Below are positions 16,969-24,266 of a stretch of 24,769 nt of DNA, piece by piece. Origin of the DNA: a virus; IMG/VR virus record IMGVR_UViG_3300043543_000413, positions 1 to 24,769 of that record; one strand, written 5' to 3'. The position numbers and the translations under genes were made by a program. Positions within the stretch are counted from its first letter, which is position 1; each line of letters opens with the position of its first letter. Under the pieces are notes generated by a model that saw nothing but the letters and a program-made list of their open reading frames with translations, was not told where the DNA came from and searched no databases.

Positions 16969-18096
16969 TCAGGCTAACGGATCATACCCGACGTTCCACA
17001 GGAACTCGGCGAAGTCCTGGAGCTGCCCATAGCTCCTCCACTGTCGCTCCAGCTCCCTGAGCCCCTCCCGCTTGCGCCGCATCTCCTCCTCGCTCACTCC
17101 GTACCGTCGCAACAGCGGCTCGATCCCCTGCTCCCAGTAGAGTTCCGCTACCGACGCTCCCGGCGTCGCAGCAGCTCGCCGGGCTGCCAAACGCAGCGCT
17201 TGCCCCCTCTCGGTGGTCACACCCAACACATCGAGAACATCTTGTTGCTTGCGATAGAGGGCGATCCAGTCGGGTGCGCGAGAAGGAGTCGTCATGACCT
17301 GGCTGGCGGGGGCGCTGACACCAGCGCGGTTCTGGTAGAGCTGCCAGAGCGCGTAGGTCGGCTGGACACCCACCGCTTGCATCGCCTCCGGACTCGGGTA
17401 GTAACCCAGGAGCACCTGGTCCGGTATCGGCTTCCCATCCGCCAGTGCCTCGGTAGCCTTGCCCACATTGGGTGGTTTGCTCCCGATCAGTGGCCGGTCC
17501 GCATTGGCCACCACCTCGGCAGGAGCCAGGAAGTAGGTGGGATCGAGACCACTCTTGCGGAGATCCTCGATGGTCGGTGCCATGCCCATCGCTATCTGGT
17601 CCGGAACCGGTGTCACCGGTATCGGCTCCTGGTAGAGCGAGGCGCTCCGAGGACGTTGACCATTCGCTCCCTGCATCGTGTAGGTAGGGCGCATGCCGCG
17701 CTGCGTCAGCTCTTGCAGAGTGCGCGCTTGGCCGGTCAGAACCTGATCCGGAACCGGCTGCGCTGCAAACGGTTCCGCCAGCGAGGCTCGCGGCGGTGTC
17801 GGAGCCGCTTGCACTGCCGGAGCGCGCCCCATTGTCCGCTGCGCGGCGACGAAGTTGGGATCGCTCCAGGGATCATAGGGGCGAAACTCCGGTACCTCCG
17901 CTGGCTCGCCAGTCAGGAACGAGGTCAGCAAGGCACCCGGGTAGGAGAGACCGACGTTCAATCCCTGCAGAACCGCCGATGCCCCCTGGTGGGTACGCCC
18001 TGCCAACGAGACTGCGCCAGCCCCCGTCTGCTCGGCCAGCCACTTCAACCAGTTCCCCACATCCCTCGCCGTGATCGGCGCCATGACCGTCGGCAT
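16969..18096 (-). CDS. Repeat-containing protein next to the portal, probable inner virion protein
   Basis: 375 residues, ATG with GGAGGTAGCGT upstream. Residues 1-65 are helical with small hydrophobic residues (LNVGLSYPGALLTSFLTG). Residues 114-139, 163-188 and 223-248 are three 26-residue repeats with consensus P(V/I)PDQ(V/I)--G--PT-E-L---G--PTY. A possible decayed fourth (APDWIAL...LGV) lies near 274-293. The C-terminal 80 residues are charged and helical (SEEEMRRKREGLRELERQW). It starts twelve bases after the portal stop. Position suggests a portal-bound or ejected protein, while the repeats look like short linear binding modules joined by flexible linkers. No known family. Confidence 0.65.
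   Translation of the reverse strand: MPTVMAPITARDVGNWLKWLAEQTGAGAVSLAGRTHQGASAVLQGLNVGLSYPGALLTSFLTGEPAEVPEFRPYDPWSDPNFVAAQRTMGRAPAVQAAPTPPRASLAEPFAAQPVPDQVLTGQARTLQELTQRGMRPTYTMQGANGQRPRSASLYQEPIPVTPVPDQIAMGMAPTIEDLRKSGLDPTYFLAPAEVVANADRPLIGSKPPNVGKATEALADGKPIPDQVLLGYYPSPEAMQAVGVQPTYALWQLYQNRAGVSAPASQVMTTPSRAPDWIALYRKQQDVLDVLGVTTERGQALRLAARRAAATPGASVAELYWEQGIEPLLRRYGVSEEEMRRKREGLRELERQWRSYGQLQDFAEFLWNVGYDPLA
17353..17757 (-). repeat. Three 26-residue P-[VI]-P-D-Q repeats
   Basis: Units lie at 17680-17757, 17533-17610 and 17353-17430. They start PVPDQVLTG, PVPDQIAMG and PIPDQVLLG and end MRPTY, LDPTY and VQPTY. Each is exactly 26 residues with linkers of 23 and 34 residues. The DNA has diverged more than the protein, so selection is acting on the protein motif. 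Confidence 0.85.
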
Positions 18097-18107
18097 ACGC
18101 TACCTCC

Positions 18108-20027
18108 TCACACCAACCCCGGAATCTCCCCCGCTCCCGGCAGTGGCTCCACTCCCGCGACACCCGGCGGCGCTTGCTCACCTTGACCACCAGCTACCGA
18201 GGCCTGCGAGTGCTGCAAGAGGTTCATGAGTGTCGCCATCTGTGGGGGCAAGACCTGCGGCGGCGGTGTCGCCACTGAACCCGCTGTCGGGGGAGCGCCG
18301 GTCTCCGCAGCCGGTACAGTTGCACGCTTCTCTCGTTCTCGCAACTCCTTTTCGAGTTTGGCCTGTCTCCAGAGTTCGTAGAGCACCGGGTCAGTACGCG
18401 CCAGAGCCCAGGGAACCAGGACCTCGCGGGTGACCTCGGGATCGAGGTACGCGAGATCCGCCAAAACCCTCTCGTTTTCCCGCTGCGGATTCTCGATACC
18501 CAGGAACTCGTCGCGTGCCGTCTCCAGCGAGATCAACTTCTTGTCGGTAAGCAATGCCGCCAACTGAGCCATCTGGACACGATCCCGCGGAGCCACCTTG
18601 CGGAAGCGGACTACGGTGCGCGTTCCCACCGCTGCCACGAGATCCGGGGTGATGGCGTTGCCCGCTACCAGGCGGCCCGTCAGGGGATCGCGCACCAGGT
18701 AGCCGACAGGACCGTCATGGAGATCCCGGATCAACTCCAGTGCACGCTGGTTCACCTGCTCGATCACCTGCTCCAGGACACGCGTGAGCGGGTGCAGCGT
18801 ATCCATGGCCGCGTCGGTCTGGAGCGTCAGCGCGAAACCAGAACCCTGGCCGACACCCCACAAGACTCCGGGGAGACCACCCTTCTCCACATCCTCCAGA
18901 AGAGCTTGCATCACCGGAGCCGCATTGGCCGGGTTCGGTGTCACCTGCAAGACCTCGACGCGCTCTCTGTCGAAGTACAAGAAGTTGGTGGCTCCCGCCG
19001 AGAGCTTGATGGGCTGCGGATTCTCGGGGCGAGCCGGGTCGTAGTAGTAGACGGTAGGCGGGTTGGCTACCCTCGCCACCTCCGTCGCCAGCTGCGAGAT
19101 CAAGCGATTCAGCTGGCGATAAGCACGCTTGATCCCATGGAAGATGGAGACGCCCACCTCTTGCGTCCAGTGCAGCTGGTCGCGGGTGGTGGCCCGGATG
19201 GGTGCTCCCAGCCCCGTAGCCACGATCCAGGGAACGAAACCATAACCGTGCTCCGTCGGTGGCTTGATCTCGATACCGTCCACCTCCAGCGTGTGCCACC
19301 AGTCGTCGTAGTAGGCCATGACCTCGACGATATCTTCCTCGTCTCGCCCCTGGAGTGCCTTCTCCGCCTCCGGCCACTCGTCCAGGATCTCTCCTGCCGT
19401 CGCCCAGTAGCGGTGCACCACGTAGCGGAGACCGTTGGCTCCCAGCTGCGGGTAGACCTGACGCGGATCGCAGACATAGAGATCCACCGGAAGCTCACCC
19501 GCCGGTGCATCCGCGTTGTAGGAGATCCGGATCGTCACCCAGCCGCGGAGACAGAGGAAGTGCGCGATGTCGCGCAACAGTGGGCCATGCAGGGCCTGCA
19601 TCCAGCGGCGATCCCAAACCTCCCACGCGTAGCGCAGGAAGTCCTCCACCGCTTGCGCCGCTTCCCGCAAACGGTTGTCGGGAGGAACCGTATCGATGGA
19701 CGGTAACTGCTTGGAGAGGATCGAGGATGCCTTCTCCACCAGAACCCAGGGGATGTTGCGGGTCACCACCTCGCCCTCGCCCTGGGGGATCTCGCTCATG
19801 CGATAGAGAGCCAGATCTTCGTCCATCCGCTGGTCACGCAGAGACCAGAACTCGGTAGCACGTTGCACCAGCGTCTGGATCTGTTCCCGCTTCGGCTTGC
19901 GCCTTCGTGGACGCCGCTCTCCCTCGGGGATCGATGGCTCCATGAGATCCTGGACCTCGGCCATCCCCTCGGCGATCCGCCACAAACCCTCCGGGTTCTC
20001 TTCCTCTCGCTGCGGGGGCAGTACCAT
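18108..20027 (-). CDS. Portal protein
   Basis: 639 residues, ATG with AAAGGAGGG upstream. It lies directly after the large terminase, where portals usually lie, and its sequence fits. An N-terminal charged region (RRPRRRKPKREQ) leads into FWSLRDQRMDEDLALYRM, the alpha/beta wing with DPRQVYPQLGANGLRYVVHRY, and a long clip/stem part (IKRAYRQLNRLISQLATEVARV). PGVLWGVGQGSGFALTLQTD and a helical crown region follow. From about residue 568 the tail is disordered and Pro/Ala/Gly/Gln-rich. Twelve such subunits would form the ring through which DNA enters and leaves the capsid and to which TerL docks. Length is within the usual portal range. Confidence 0.85.
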   Translation of the reverse strand: MVLPPQREEENPEGLWRIAEGMAEVQDLMEPSIPEGERRPRRRKPKREQIQTLVQRATEFWSLRDQRMDEDLALYRMSEIPQGEGEVVTRNIPWVLVEKASSILSKQLPSIDTVPPDNRLREAAQAVEDFLRYAWEVWDRRWMQALHGPLLRDIAHFLCLRGWVTIRISYNADAPAGELPVDLYVCDPRQVYPQLGANGLRYVVHRYWATAGEILDEWPEAEKALQGRDEEDIVEVMAYYDDWWHTLEVDGIEIKPPTEHGYGFVPWIVATGLGAPIRATTRDQLHWTQEVGVSIFHGIKRAYRQLNRLISQLATEVARVANPPTVYYYDPARPENPQPIKLSAGATNFLYFDRERVEVLQVTPNPANAAPVMQALLEDVEKGGLPGVLWGVGQGSGFALTLQTDAAMDTLHPLTRVLEQVIEQVNQRALELIRDLHDGPVGYLVRDPLTGRLVAGNAITPDLVAAVGTRTVVRFRKVAPRDRVQMAQLAALLTDKKLISLETARDEFLGIENPQRENERVLADLAYLDPEVTREVLVPWALARTDPVLYELWRQAKLEKELREREKRATVPAAETGAPPTAGSVATPPPQVLPPQMATLMNLLQHSQASVAGGQGEQAPPGVAGVEPLPGAGEIPGLV

Positions 20028-20040
20028 GTGCCCTCCTTTC

Positions 20041-21585
20041 TCACCAGGCGTCGTAAGCCATGCGCTGGATCACCGGATCGGGACGCTCCAGACGCCGGAA
20101 CGGTGGCAAGTTCACGAAGAAGTACTCCGCCGCGCTCCTGAGATGGGAGGTGCCGTCGTGGATGGGCCTGCCTCGCTCATCCTTGCGGGCACGGCTCATC
20201 GCCTCATCGACGATGGAGGCATCGACGGCACCGCCAGGGTTCACGTTGACCACCACGCGGCGGATCCCGATCTCCGTCAGCTGCTTGCGCGTCAAGTAAT
20301 CCCGCGCCTTCTGATTGGTGAAGACGTAGATGCCATGCTGCTTCAGGATATCCAGAACCGAGAGCCCGGTACCGACATGACGGTTTCCACCCGCCGGATC
20401 ACCGAAGTGGATCGGCTTTGCCCAGCGGCGGTGGGCCCGGATCTTCGCTTTTTCGTCCTCCGTGTAGAGATGCTCCCGCTCTGGCTCCAGCTCCCCCGTC
20501 ACGAAGGGGATGAACCAATCGACAGGCCTGTCGCGGCGCTGGATGGCATCCAGGCAGACCACCTCGTCGTTTTCGCGGTCTACCTGCCACCAGATGATGC
20601 AGGTGGTATCCAGCCCGAAATCCCAGCTGCAGTAGAGCAGGCGGTTGGGATCGTAGTCGCGCCGCTCACGAAGGACTCCCTGCCAACCTGGGTAGACCAG
20701 ATCCCCTCGGTCCACGTAGGGATCCATCTCGAGTTCCTGCAAGATCTCCTCGCGTGTCTTTCGCTCCAGCTGCCGCTGGTACCAGGCTTCATCCTTGCGC
20801 GGGTGCAAGCGCCAGTGGAGCTGCAACCGCGGGATCTGCCCCGACTCCCAGAGACGCCAGAACAGGTTGTCGGCTCCGTTGACGGTGGAGACAGCGATGC
20901 GACAACGCGAAGCCTCGGAGGCGGAGCGCCAGGCCCTCTCCTGCGTGTTCTTCTCCCAGTGCGCCAGCTCGTCGATGAAGATCACCGAGAACCGTCCCTG
21001 GCGCCCAAAATTCCCCTGCGAGGACTCCCCTTTGATGGCCGAACCGTTCTCGGGATTGAGGAGCTTCATGTGGAAGCGATGCTTCTTGGGCTGGAATCCC
21101 TGCGGCTTGAGCCAGGAGGGGAGACGCTCCAACATGTAGTCGATTCTCCCGAAGTGGGAATCGACCAAACGGTTGTCCACCAGATCCTCGGTTCGGGAGC
21201 CGATGAGGGCCTGGAAACCGTCGTCGAAGAGCCAGTGCCACAGGATCCAGGCCATCGCTACCCAGCTCGCACCCATGTCGCGAGACTTCAGGACGATCCC
21301 GTCCTCCTGGTTGCGATAACGCTCCTCGTACCAGCGGATGAGATCCACCTGGTAACCCCAGAGGATGAACGGAAGATGCGGAGTCCTGCCACTGTCCAGT
21401 TCCCGCGGATCGAAGGTCCACAGCGCGAAGTTGCAGAACCAGGCTGGATCCTCCCGGCAACGGCGACGGATCTCCTCGCGCAGCATCGGATCCCGCTGCG
21501 CTTGCACCGTGAGCAGAGCACGCTCACGGAGATCCGGAGGACGCTCCGGGATCAGGATCCGACCTCGTGGAGACGCGCTAGCCAC
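20041..21585 (-). CDS. terL: Terminase large subunit
   Basis: 514 residues from the GTG at 21585, chosen because GAGGAG lies eight bases upstream; another in-frame GTG is at 21594. The ATPase domain has a terminase-type Walker A, VLKSRDMGASW (K100), and Walker B, FSVIFIDELAHW (D205-E206), with a coupling motif near AVSTVNGADN. The C-terminal nuclease domain has acidic residues D322 (SWDFGLDTT) and D396 (HFGDPAGG), and a further candidate in the region of VDEAMSRARKD. It translocates DNA into the prohead through the portal and cuts the concatemer. The start overlaps the small terminase gene by about 34 bases, so the two are coupled. All motor and nuclease motifs are intact. Confidence 0.95.
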   Translation of the reverse strand: MASASPRGRILIPERPPDLRERALLTVQAQRDPMLREEIRRRCREDPAWFCNFALWTFDPRELDSGRTPHLPFILWGYQVDLIRWYEERYRNQEDGIVLKSRDMGASWVAMAWILWHWLFDDGFQALIGSRTEDLVDNRLVDSHFGRIDYMLERLPSWLKPQGFQPKKHRFHMKLLNPENGSAIKGESSQGNFGRQGRFSVIFIDELAHWEKNTQERAWRSASEASRCRIAVSTVNGADNLFWRLWESGQIPRLQLHWRLHPRKDEAWYQRQLERKTREEILQELEMDPYVDRGDLVYPGWQGVLRERRDYDPNRLLYCSWDFGLDTTCIIWWQVDRENDEVVCLDAIQRRDRPVDWFIPFVTGELEPEREHLYTEDEKAKIRAHRRWAKPIHFGDPAGGNRHVGTGLSVLDILKQHGIYVFTNQKARDYLTRKQLTEIGIRRVVVNVNPGGAVDASIVDEAMSRARKDERGRPIHDGTSHLRSAAEYFFVNLPPFRRLERPDPVIQRMAYDAW

Positions 21586-22136
21586 CGTGCCCACTCCTCT
21601 TCCGAGGCATCATCCGGTGGGAGTGCTCCCATGATCTCCGCCTCCCGCTCTTGCCGTTGCTCCGTCTCGCGCAGGACCTCCCGCGTCATCGTGGTGGTGG
21701 AGAGCCTCACGATACCGACACGATCAAGCCAGGTCTCGATAGCCTTGAGCCTGATCTCTTGTCTCCCCTCGCGGAGCAGCGTTTCCAGTTGCTCCACCAC
21801 CAGCGGTGCCAGAACCGCCAGGTCCTCCAACACCCGCCCCCGCAGGGTGGAGAGGTTGCGGAGCTCTCGCTGCTGTTGCTCCGCATCGTATGCCTGCGCC
21901 TGCTCATACCAGCGATCCTCGCGAGACCACCGGTACAGGAGCTCCTTGTTGGTCGTGGGAATGTCCCGGCGCAGCCCGAGGCTGCCATCGGGATCGCGTC
22001 GGCGACGACTCACGTACTCCCGCCACAGGCTCTCCACGCTGCGCCGAGGGCCCATGGCGAGGAAGTCGGTGAGGGCACGCTGTCGCCGCAGATACTCCTT
22101 GGTTCCCGGATTGGCTCCGTAGATCTGAACCATCAT
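21552..22136 (-). CDS. terS: Terminase small subunit
   Basis: 194 residues, ATG overlapping the previous stop as ATGA, with GGAGG upstream. The N-terminal part (RSVESLWREYVSRRRRDP, then TTNKELLYRWSREDRWYEQAQAY) has the look of a helix-turn-helix that recognises phage DNA. It is followed by long helices for ring assembly (LEDLAVLAPLVVEQLETLLREGR) and an acidic C-terminus (DDASEEEWARWLARLHEVGS) of the kind that contacts TerL. Similar terminase proteins read WxxREDRWxxRxxxY. Its position directly before terL supports the call. Confidence 0.85.
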   Translation of the reverse strand: MMVQIYGANPGTKEYLRRQRALTDFLAMGPRRSVESLWREYVSRRRRDPDGSLGLRRDIPTTNKELLYRWSREDRWYEQAQAYDAEQQQRELRNLSTLRGRVLEDLAVLAPLVVEQLETLLREGRQEIRLKAIETWLDRVGIVRLSTTTMTREVLRETEQRQEREAEIMGALPPDDASEEEWARWLARLHEVGS

Positions 22137-22450
22137 GGTTCATCCTCCCCCCGGTTCGTCGCCAGCTTGGCCCCCTGCACCAGAGCCTCTTCGACCAGAC
22201 TCTGGATCTGGCTCTTGGGCGTGAAGTCCTGGTGGTAGTATCCCAAGAGCACCGCTCCGGGAACCGCATCTCCCCAGATCAGGGCAGGACCAGGTGCATC
22301 CGCCCCCTGGGACGCTGTCGGTTCGCCAGGAACGATGCTCCGCAGGGTGTTCTCATCCAGAGCCCAGAAGGTCAGCGGAAGGATCAGTCGATAGGGTTGG
22401 CGCGGTAAGGCATAGACCGCGAACCAACCTGCTGCCGGAAACAGCTTCAC
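22133..22450 (-). CDS. Unrecognised small protein before the terminase genes
   Basis: 105 residues, GTG start with GGAGGTGA upstream. The N-terminus is hydrophobic but interrupted by Pro and Arg (AAGWFAVYALPRQPYRLILPLTFWAL), unlike a clear membrane helix. A Gly/Pro/Ala linker precedes VPGAVLLGYY (residues 63-72) and a C-terminal helix (SQIQSLVEEALVQ). The VPGAVLLGYY stretch closely matches IPDQVLLGYY in the third repeat of the protein at 16969-18096. Coupled to the small terminase by an ATGA overlap. Function unknown. Confidence 0.6.
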   Translation of the reverse strand: MKLFPAAGWFAVYALPRQPYRLILPLTFWALDENTLRSIVPGEPTASQGADAPGPALIWGDAVPGAVLLGYYHQDFTPKSQIQSLVEEALVQGAKLATNRGEDEP

Positions 22451-22482
22451 GGCTCACCTCCGCGTGAGCGCGCTGCGCGGAT

Positions 22483-22704
22483 TCACGAGTACCCCTCGCT
22501 CTCCTGCTCCAAGCGGCGCAGGAGAGCCAGGACCTCCACGAGAGAGCGACGCAGCAGGAGGAGAAGATCCCGCAACGCTTGCTCCTCATCGTAGACCGCT
22601 TCCAAGAGGTCATGCCGGATCCCCCGGCACTCGTCCTGGACGTCGTCACAGATCCGCAGGATCTCCTCGTAGAGCCCCGACACCGGATGGATCCCTTTCA
22701 CCAT
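22483..22704 (-). CDS. Short acidic coiled-coil protein
   Basis: 73 residues from ATG 22704, with a weak GGAAG upstream; the GTG one codon before is the alternative. It is one long helix of Leu, Glu, Asp and Arg with heptad character (YEEILRICDDVQDECRGIRH, then DLLLLLRRSLVEVLALLRRL). No known family. It begins directly after the tRNA gene. A structural adaptor or regulatory oligomer is possible, but nothing in the sequence decides it. Confidence 0.55.
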   Translation of the reverse strand: MVKGIHPVSGLYEEILRICDDVQDECRGIRHDLLEAVYDEEQALRDLLLLLRRSLVEVLALLRRLEQESEGYS

Positions 22705-22720
22705 CACCGCTTCCCAGAGG

Positions 22721-22793
22721 CAGCCGGGGCAGGATTCGAACCTGCGTCACAGGGGGTCAACCACCCCTCGCTCTACCCTGGAGCTACCCGGCT
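22721..22793 (-). tRNA. tRNA gene with abnormal anticodon loop (anticodon uncertain, GTT possible)
   Basis: The minus strand folds as a cloverleaf: acceptor AGCCGGG/CCCGGCT (7 bp), D stem GCTC/GAGC with a 7-base loop, T stem GCAGG/CCTGC with loop TTCGAAT, discriminator G, no encoded CCA. The anticodon arm is odd. AGGGG/CCCCT encloses an 8-base loop TGGTTGAC. A 7-base loop TGGTTGA needs an A-C mismatch at the stem base and would give GTT (Asn), at 22759-22761. In both cases position 33 is G instead of the near-universal T, and position 14 is C instead of A. It could be a modified-function tRNA, a frameshift-type tRNA, or a decaying gene. It lies between two protein genes, eight bases after one stop, so it must be cut from the operon transcript. 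Confidence 0.75.
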
Positions 22794-22801
22794 GTGTCGC
22801 T

Positions 22802-22948
22802 TCACCGCTTGGAACCCCGCTTCGGCTTCGGTTTGGGCTTGGCTTTGTGCTCCTCCTGCAGCGCTTGACCAGTCTTCTTGGCGTACTCCATCGCCTCGCG
22901 GATCCCCTTCTCCGTGTAAGGGAACCGACGCTTTCCCACCTTGGGCAT
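22802..22948 (-). CDS. Small basic phage protein (MPKVGK family)
   Basis: 48 residues, ATG with AAGGAG seven bases upstream. It starts MPKVGKRRFPYTEKGIREAM and ends in a Lys/Pro run (KAKPKPKPKRGSKR). Very short proteins beginning MPKVGKKHFPYT...G are frequent in tailed phages, often near terminase or head genes; their role is unknown. The basic tail suggests nucleic-acid binding. It sits between the 72-residue gene and the tRNA. Confidence 0.75.
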   Translation of the reverse strand: MPKVGKRRFPYTEKGIREAMEYAKKTGQALQEEHKAKPKPKPKRGSKR

Positions 22949-22950
22949 CC

Positions 22951-23169
22951 TCAGTCTCCCTTCCTCCGCTTCGGATACTTGATGTTCACCAGCTTGGTGC
23001 GGCCACCCCGCGGCCCTCGGCCACGCAAAACCGCGAAGGTCAAGACGGTACCGTCTTCCAGCTTCTCGCTCCGGTAGCGCAGCACCTGCTTCTGGGGCGG
23101 ATCCTTGTAGTCCTCGACGATGAAGTTCTCCGTCTCCTCGATTTTGAGAGGACGGCGCTTCTTGGCCAC
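22951..23169 (-). CDS. Small basic protein, unrecognised
   Basis: 72 residues, GTG start with GGAGGAG three bases upstream. It is Lys/Arg-rich at both ends (MAKKRRPLKIEE, IKYPKRRKGD) with a central beta-like part (KQVLRYRSEKLEDGTVLTFAVLRG), which would suit a small nucleic-acid-binding barrel. No family recognised. It ends two bases before the next start. Confidence 0.6.
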   Translation of the reverse strand: MAKKRRPLKIEETENFIVEDYKDPPQKQVLRYRSEKLEDGTVLTFAVLRGRGPRGGRTKLVNIKYPKRRKGD

Positions 23170-23187
23170 TGGCTCCTCCCGCTCCGT

Positions 23188-23415
23188 TCATTCGCCCCTC
23201 TCGGGCCCAGCGCTTGGACGGTATCCCCACCAGGTGGGAGACAGCCGCTCCCACTCGCGACGGCACTCGTCAGGATCGGTTCCCATCACCCAGACACCAC
23301 GCTCCGGATCCGGGGTGCCGATGATGTAGGGCGTCCCGGGTACTGCCTCGAAGATCCAGCCATCGGACTCTACCCAGGATACCGGTACCTCAGGCGTCGC
23401 TTCGCTTCTCTCCAT
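23188..23415 (-). CDS. Small unrecognised protein
   Basis: 75 residues, ATG with GAGGTGG six bases upstream. It is rich in Trp, Pro and acidic residues (SWVESDGWIFEAVPGTPYII, then DECRREWERLSPTWWGY). No membrane segment and no known motif. Its start lies 26 bases inside the preceding gene, so translation of the two is probably coupled. Confidence 0.6.
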   Translation of the reverse strand: MERSEATPEVPVSWVESDGWIFEAVPGTPYIIGTPDPERGVWVMGTDPDECRREWERLSPTWWGYRPSAGPERGE

Positions 23416-23767
23416 CCCGAACCACCTCGAAATCCGTCAGCACCATTGCCCAGAGCGGGCTCGCGTCCAGAACCTGGTTGGCATCCCAGATGGTCTCCAT
23501 GAGTTCTTCAACCACCCGATCATCGTCGTAGGAGGGAAGGCGCACTACCAGAACCGGATACTCGTCTCCCGAGACCTCGGGATCCACGTACCAGCGCAGG
23601 AGCAGCACCGCCATCGGGAAGCGCTGCCTGATGAGCTCCGCCGCATCGACCAGGAGCTTGACCACCTCCGGGTACTCGTGCAGGACGATGCACAGTTCAC
23701 GGCTCTTCGAAACGACGACGCCAGCCTGCTGCAGAACCATTGAACCGCTGCACAGATCTCGGCCCAT
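23390..23767 (-). CDS. Conserved-looking small alpha/beta protein, function unknown
   Basis: 125 residues from the ATG at 23767, which shares one base with the upstream stop (TGATG) and has GGGGAGG eight bases upstream. The frame is open further upstream, but that part is Gly/Arg/Gln-rich and overlaps the MAKK gene. The core reads LRWYVDPEVSGDEYPVLVVR then LPSYDDDRVVEELMETIW. This pattern (xxxDPExxxDEYLVLVVR) recalls small uncharacterised proteins of thermophilic bacteria and archaea. No catalytic motif is visible. Confidence 0.6.
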   Translation of the reverse strand: MGRDLCSGSMVLQQAGVVVSKSRELCIVLHEYPEVVKLLVDAAELIRQRFPMAVLLLRWYVDPEVSGDEYPVLVVRLPSYDDDRVVEELMETIWDANQVLDASPLWAMVLTDFEVVRDGEKRSDA

Positions 23768-23934
23768 CAGTTTTTCCTCCCCTTCTTGGCCAGCTCCTGG
23801 AAACGACGCTTCCCATACTTGTGCCTGCCGATCCAGGCTGCCAGGGCTTCCGGATTCTCGACACCCTTCCGCCTGAGTTCCCGCGTCAGCTGCTTGAACC
23901 GTTCTCCACTGCCCAACGGTGGTTTCTTGGCCAT
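23767..23934 (-). CDS. Small basic phage protein (MAKKPPLGSG family)
   Basis: 55 residues, ATG with GAGGGG upstream. MAKKPPLGSGERFKQLTREL followed by ALAAWIGRHKYGKRRFQELA is a recognisable small family in phage and mobile-element clusters. It is basic and helical, with a Lys/Arg-rich C-terminus, perhaps nucleic-acid-binding. The frame is open far upstream, in the same frame as the exported protein's N-terminus, but its own ribosome binding site and family start fix it here. Confidence 0.75.
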   Translation of the reverse strand: MAKKPPLGSGERFKQLTRELRRKGVENPEALAAWIGRHKYGKRRFQELAKKGRKN

Positions 23935-23945
23935 CGTGCATCCCC

Positions 23946-24266
23946 TCAGGTGTCCTCGCCGAAGTTCCAGGACTCCGGTGGTTGCTCCAGTTCCGCGATA
24001 CGCGAGTAGGCCAGAGCCCGGAGATCCGCCAGCGTCGCCAAAAGGCTCCGCCAAACTATGGCCTGCTCCGGCTCTCGTCGCACACTGGCCAGATGCAGTG
24101 CCAGCTCGCTTTCCAGCGCTTCCAGCTCTCGCTCCCACGGGATACGCTTCCCGAGCACTGCCGCATCCTCTCCGATACCGGCATCCCAGTAGAGGGTGGT
24201 GCACCGAGGGCCGGTGGGATCCCCCAGCGTTACCCCTCCTGCCGACGAGGGCGCTACGCTCCGCAT
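23946..24266 (-). CDS. C-terminal part of a possibly frameshifted protein
   Basis: This frame gives sensible protein from about 24237 to the stop: VTLGDPTGPRCTTLYWDAG, then WERELEALESELALHLASVR and LLATLADLRALAYSRIAELE, a helical, Leu/Glu/Arg-rich region ending ESWNFGEDT. The ATG at 24266 has no ribosome binding site. A GTG at 24158 has GGAGAGG eight bases upstream and would give a 70-residue protein. The third possibility is that this part is read as a continuation of the upstream frame after a +1 shift near 24235-24240. Function unknown. Confidence 0.5.
   Translation of the reverse strand: MRSVAPSSAGGVTLGDPTGPRCTTLYWDAGIGEDAAVLGKRIPWERELEALESELALHLASVRREPEQAIVWRSLLATLADLRALAYSRIAELEQPPESWNFGEDT

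Noticed and set aside
19897-22122. Open frame of about 740 codons on the plus strand
   Set aside because: It lies antisense to portal and both terminase genes, has Arg/Pro/Ser-rich composition and no recognisable motif, and arises from the G+C-rich codon bias of the real genes.
22721-22793. tRNA as a host tRNA marking a prophage attachment site
   Set aside because: It sits inside the phage operon with phage genes on both sides, and no second copy of its 3' end is seen in the window.
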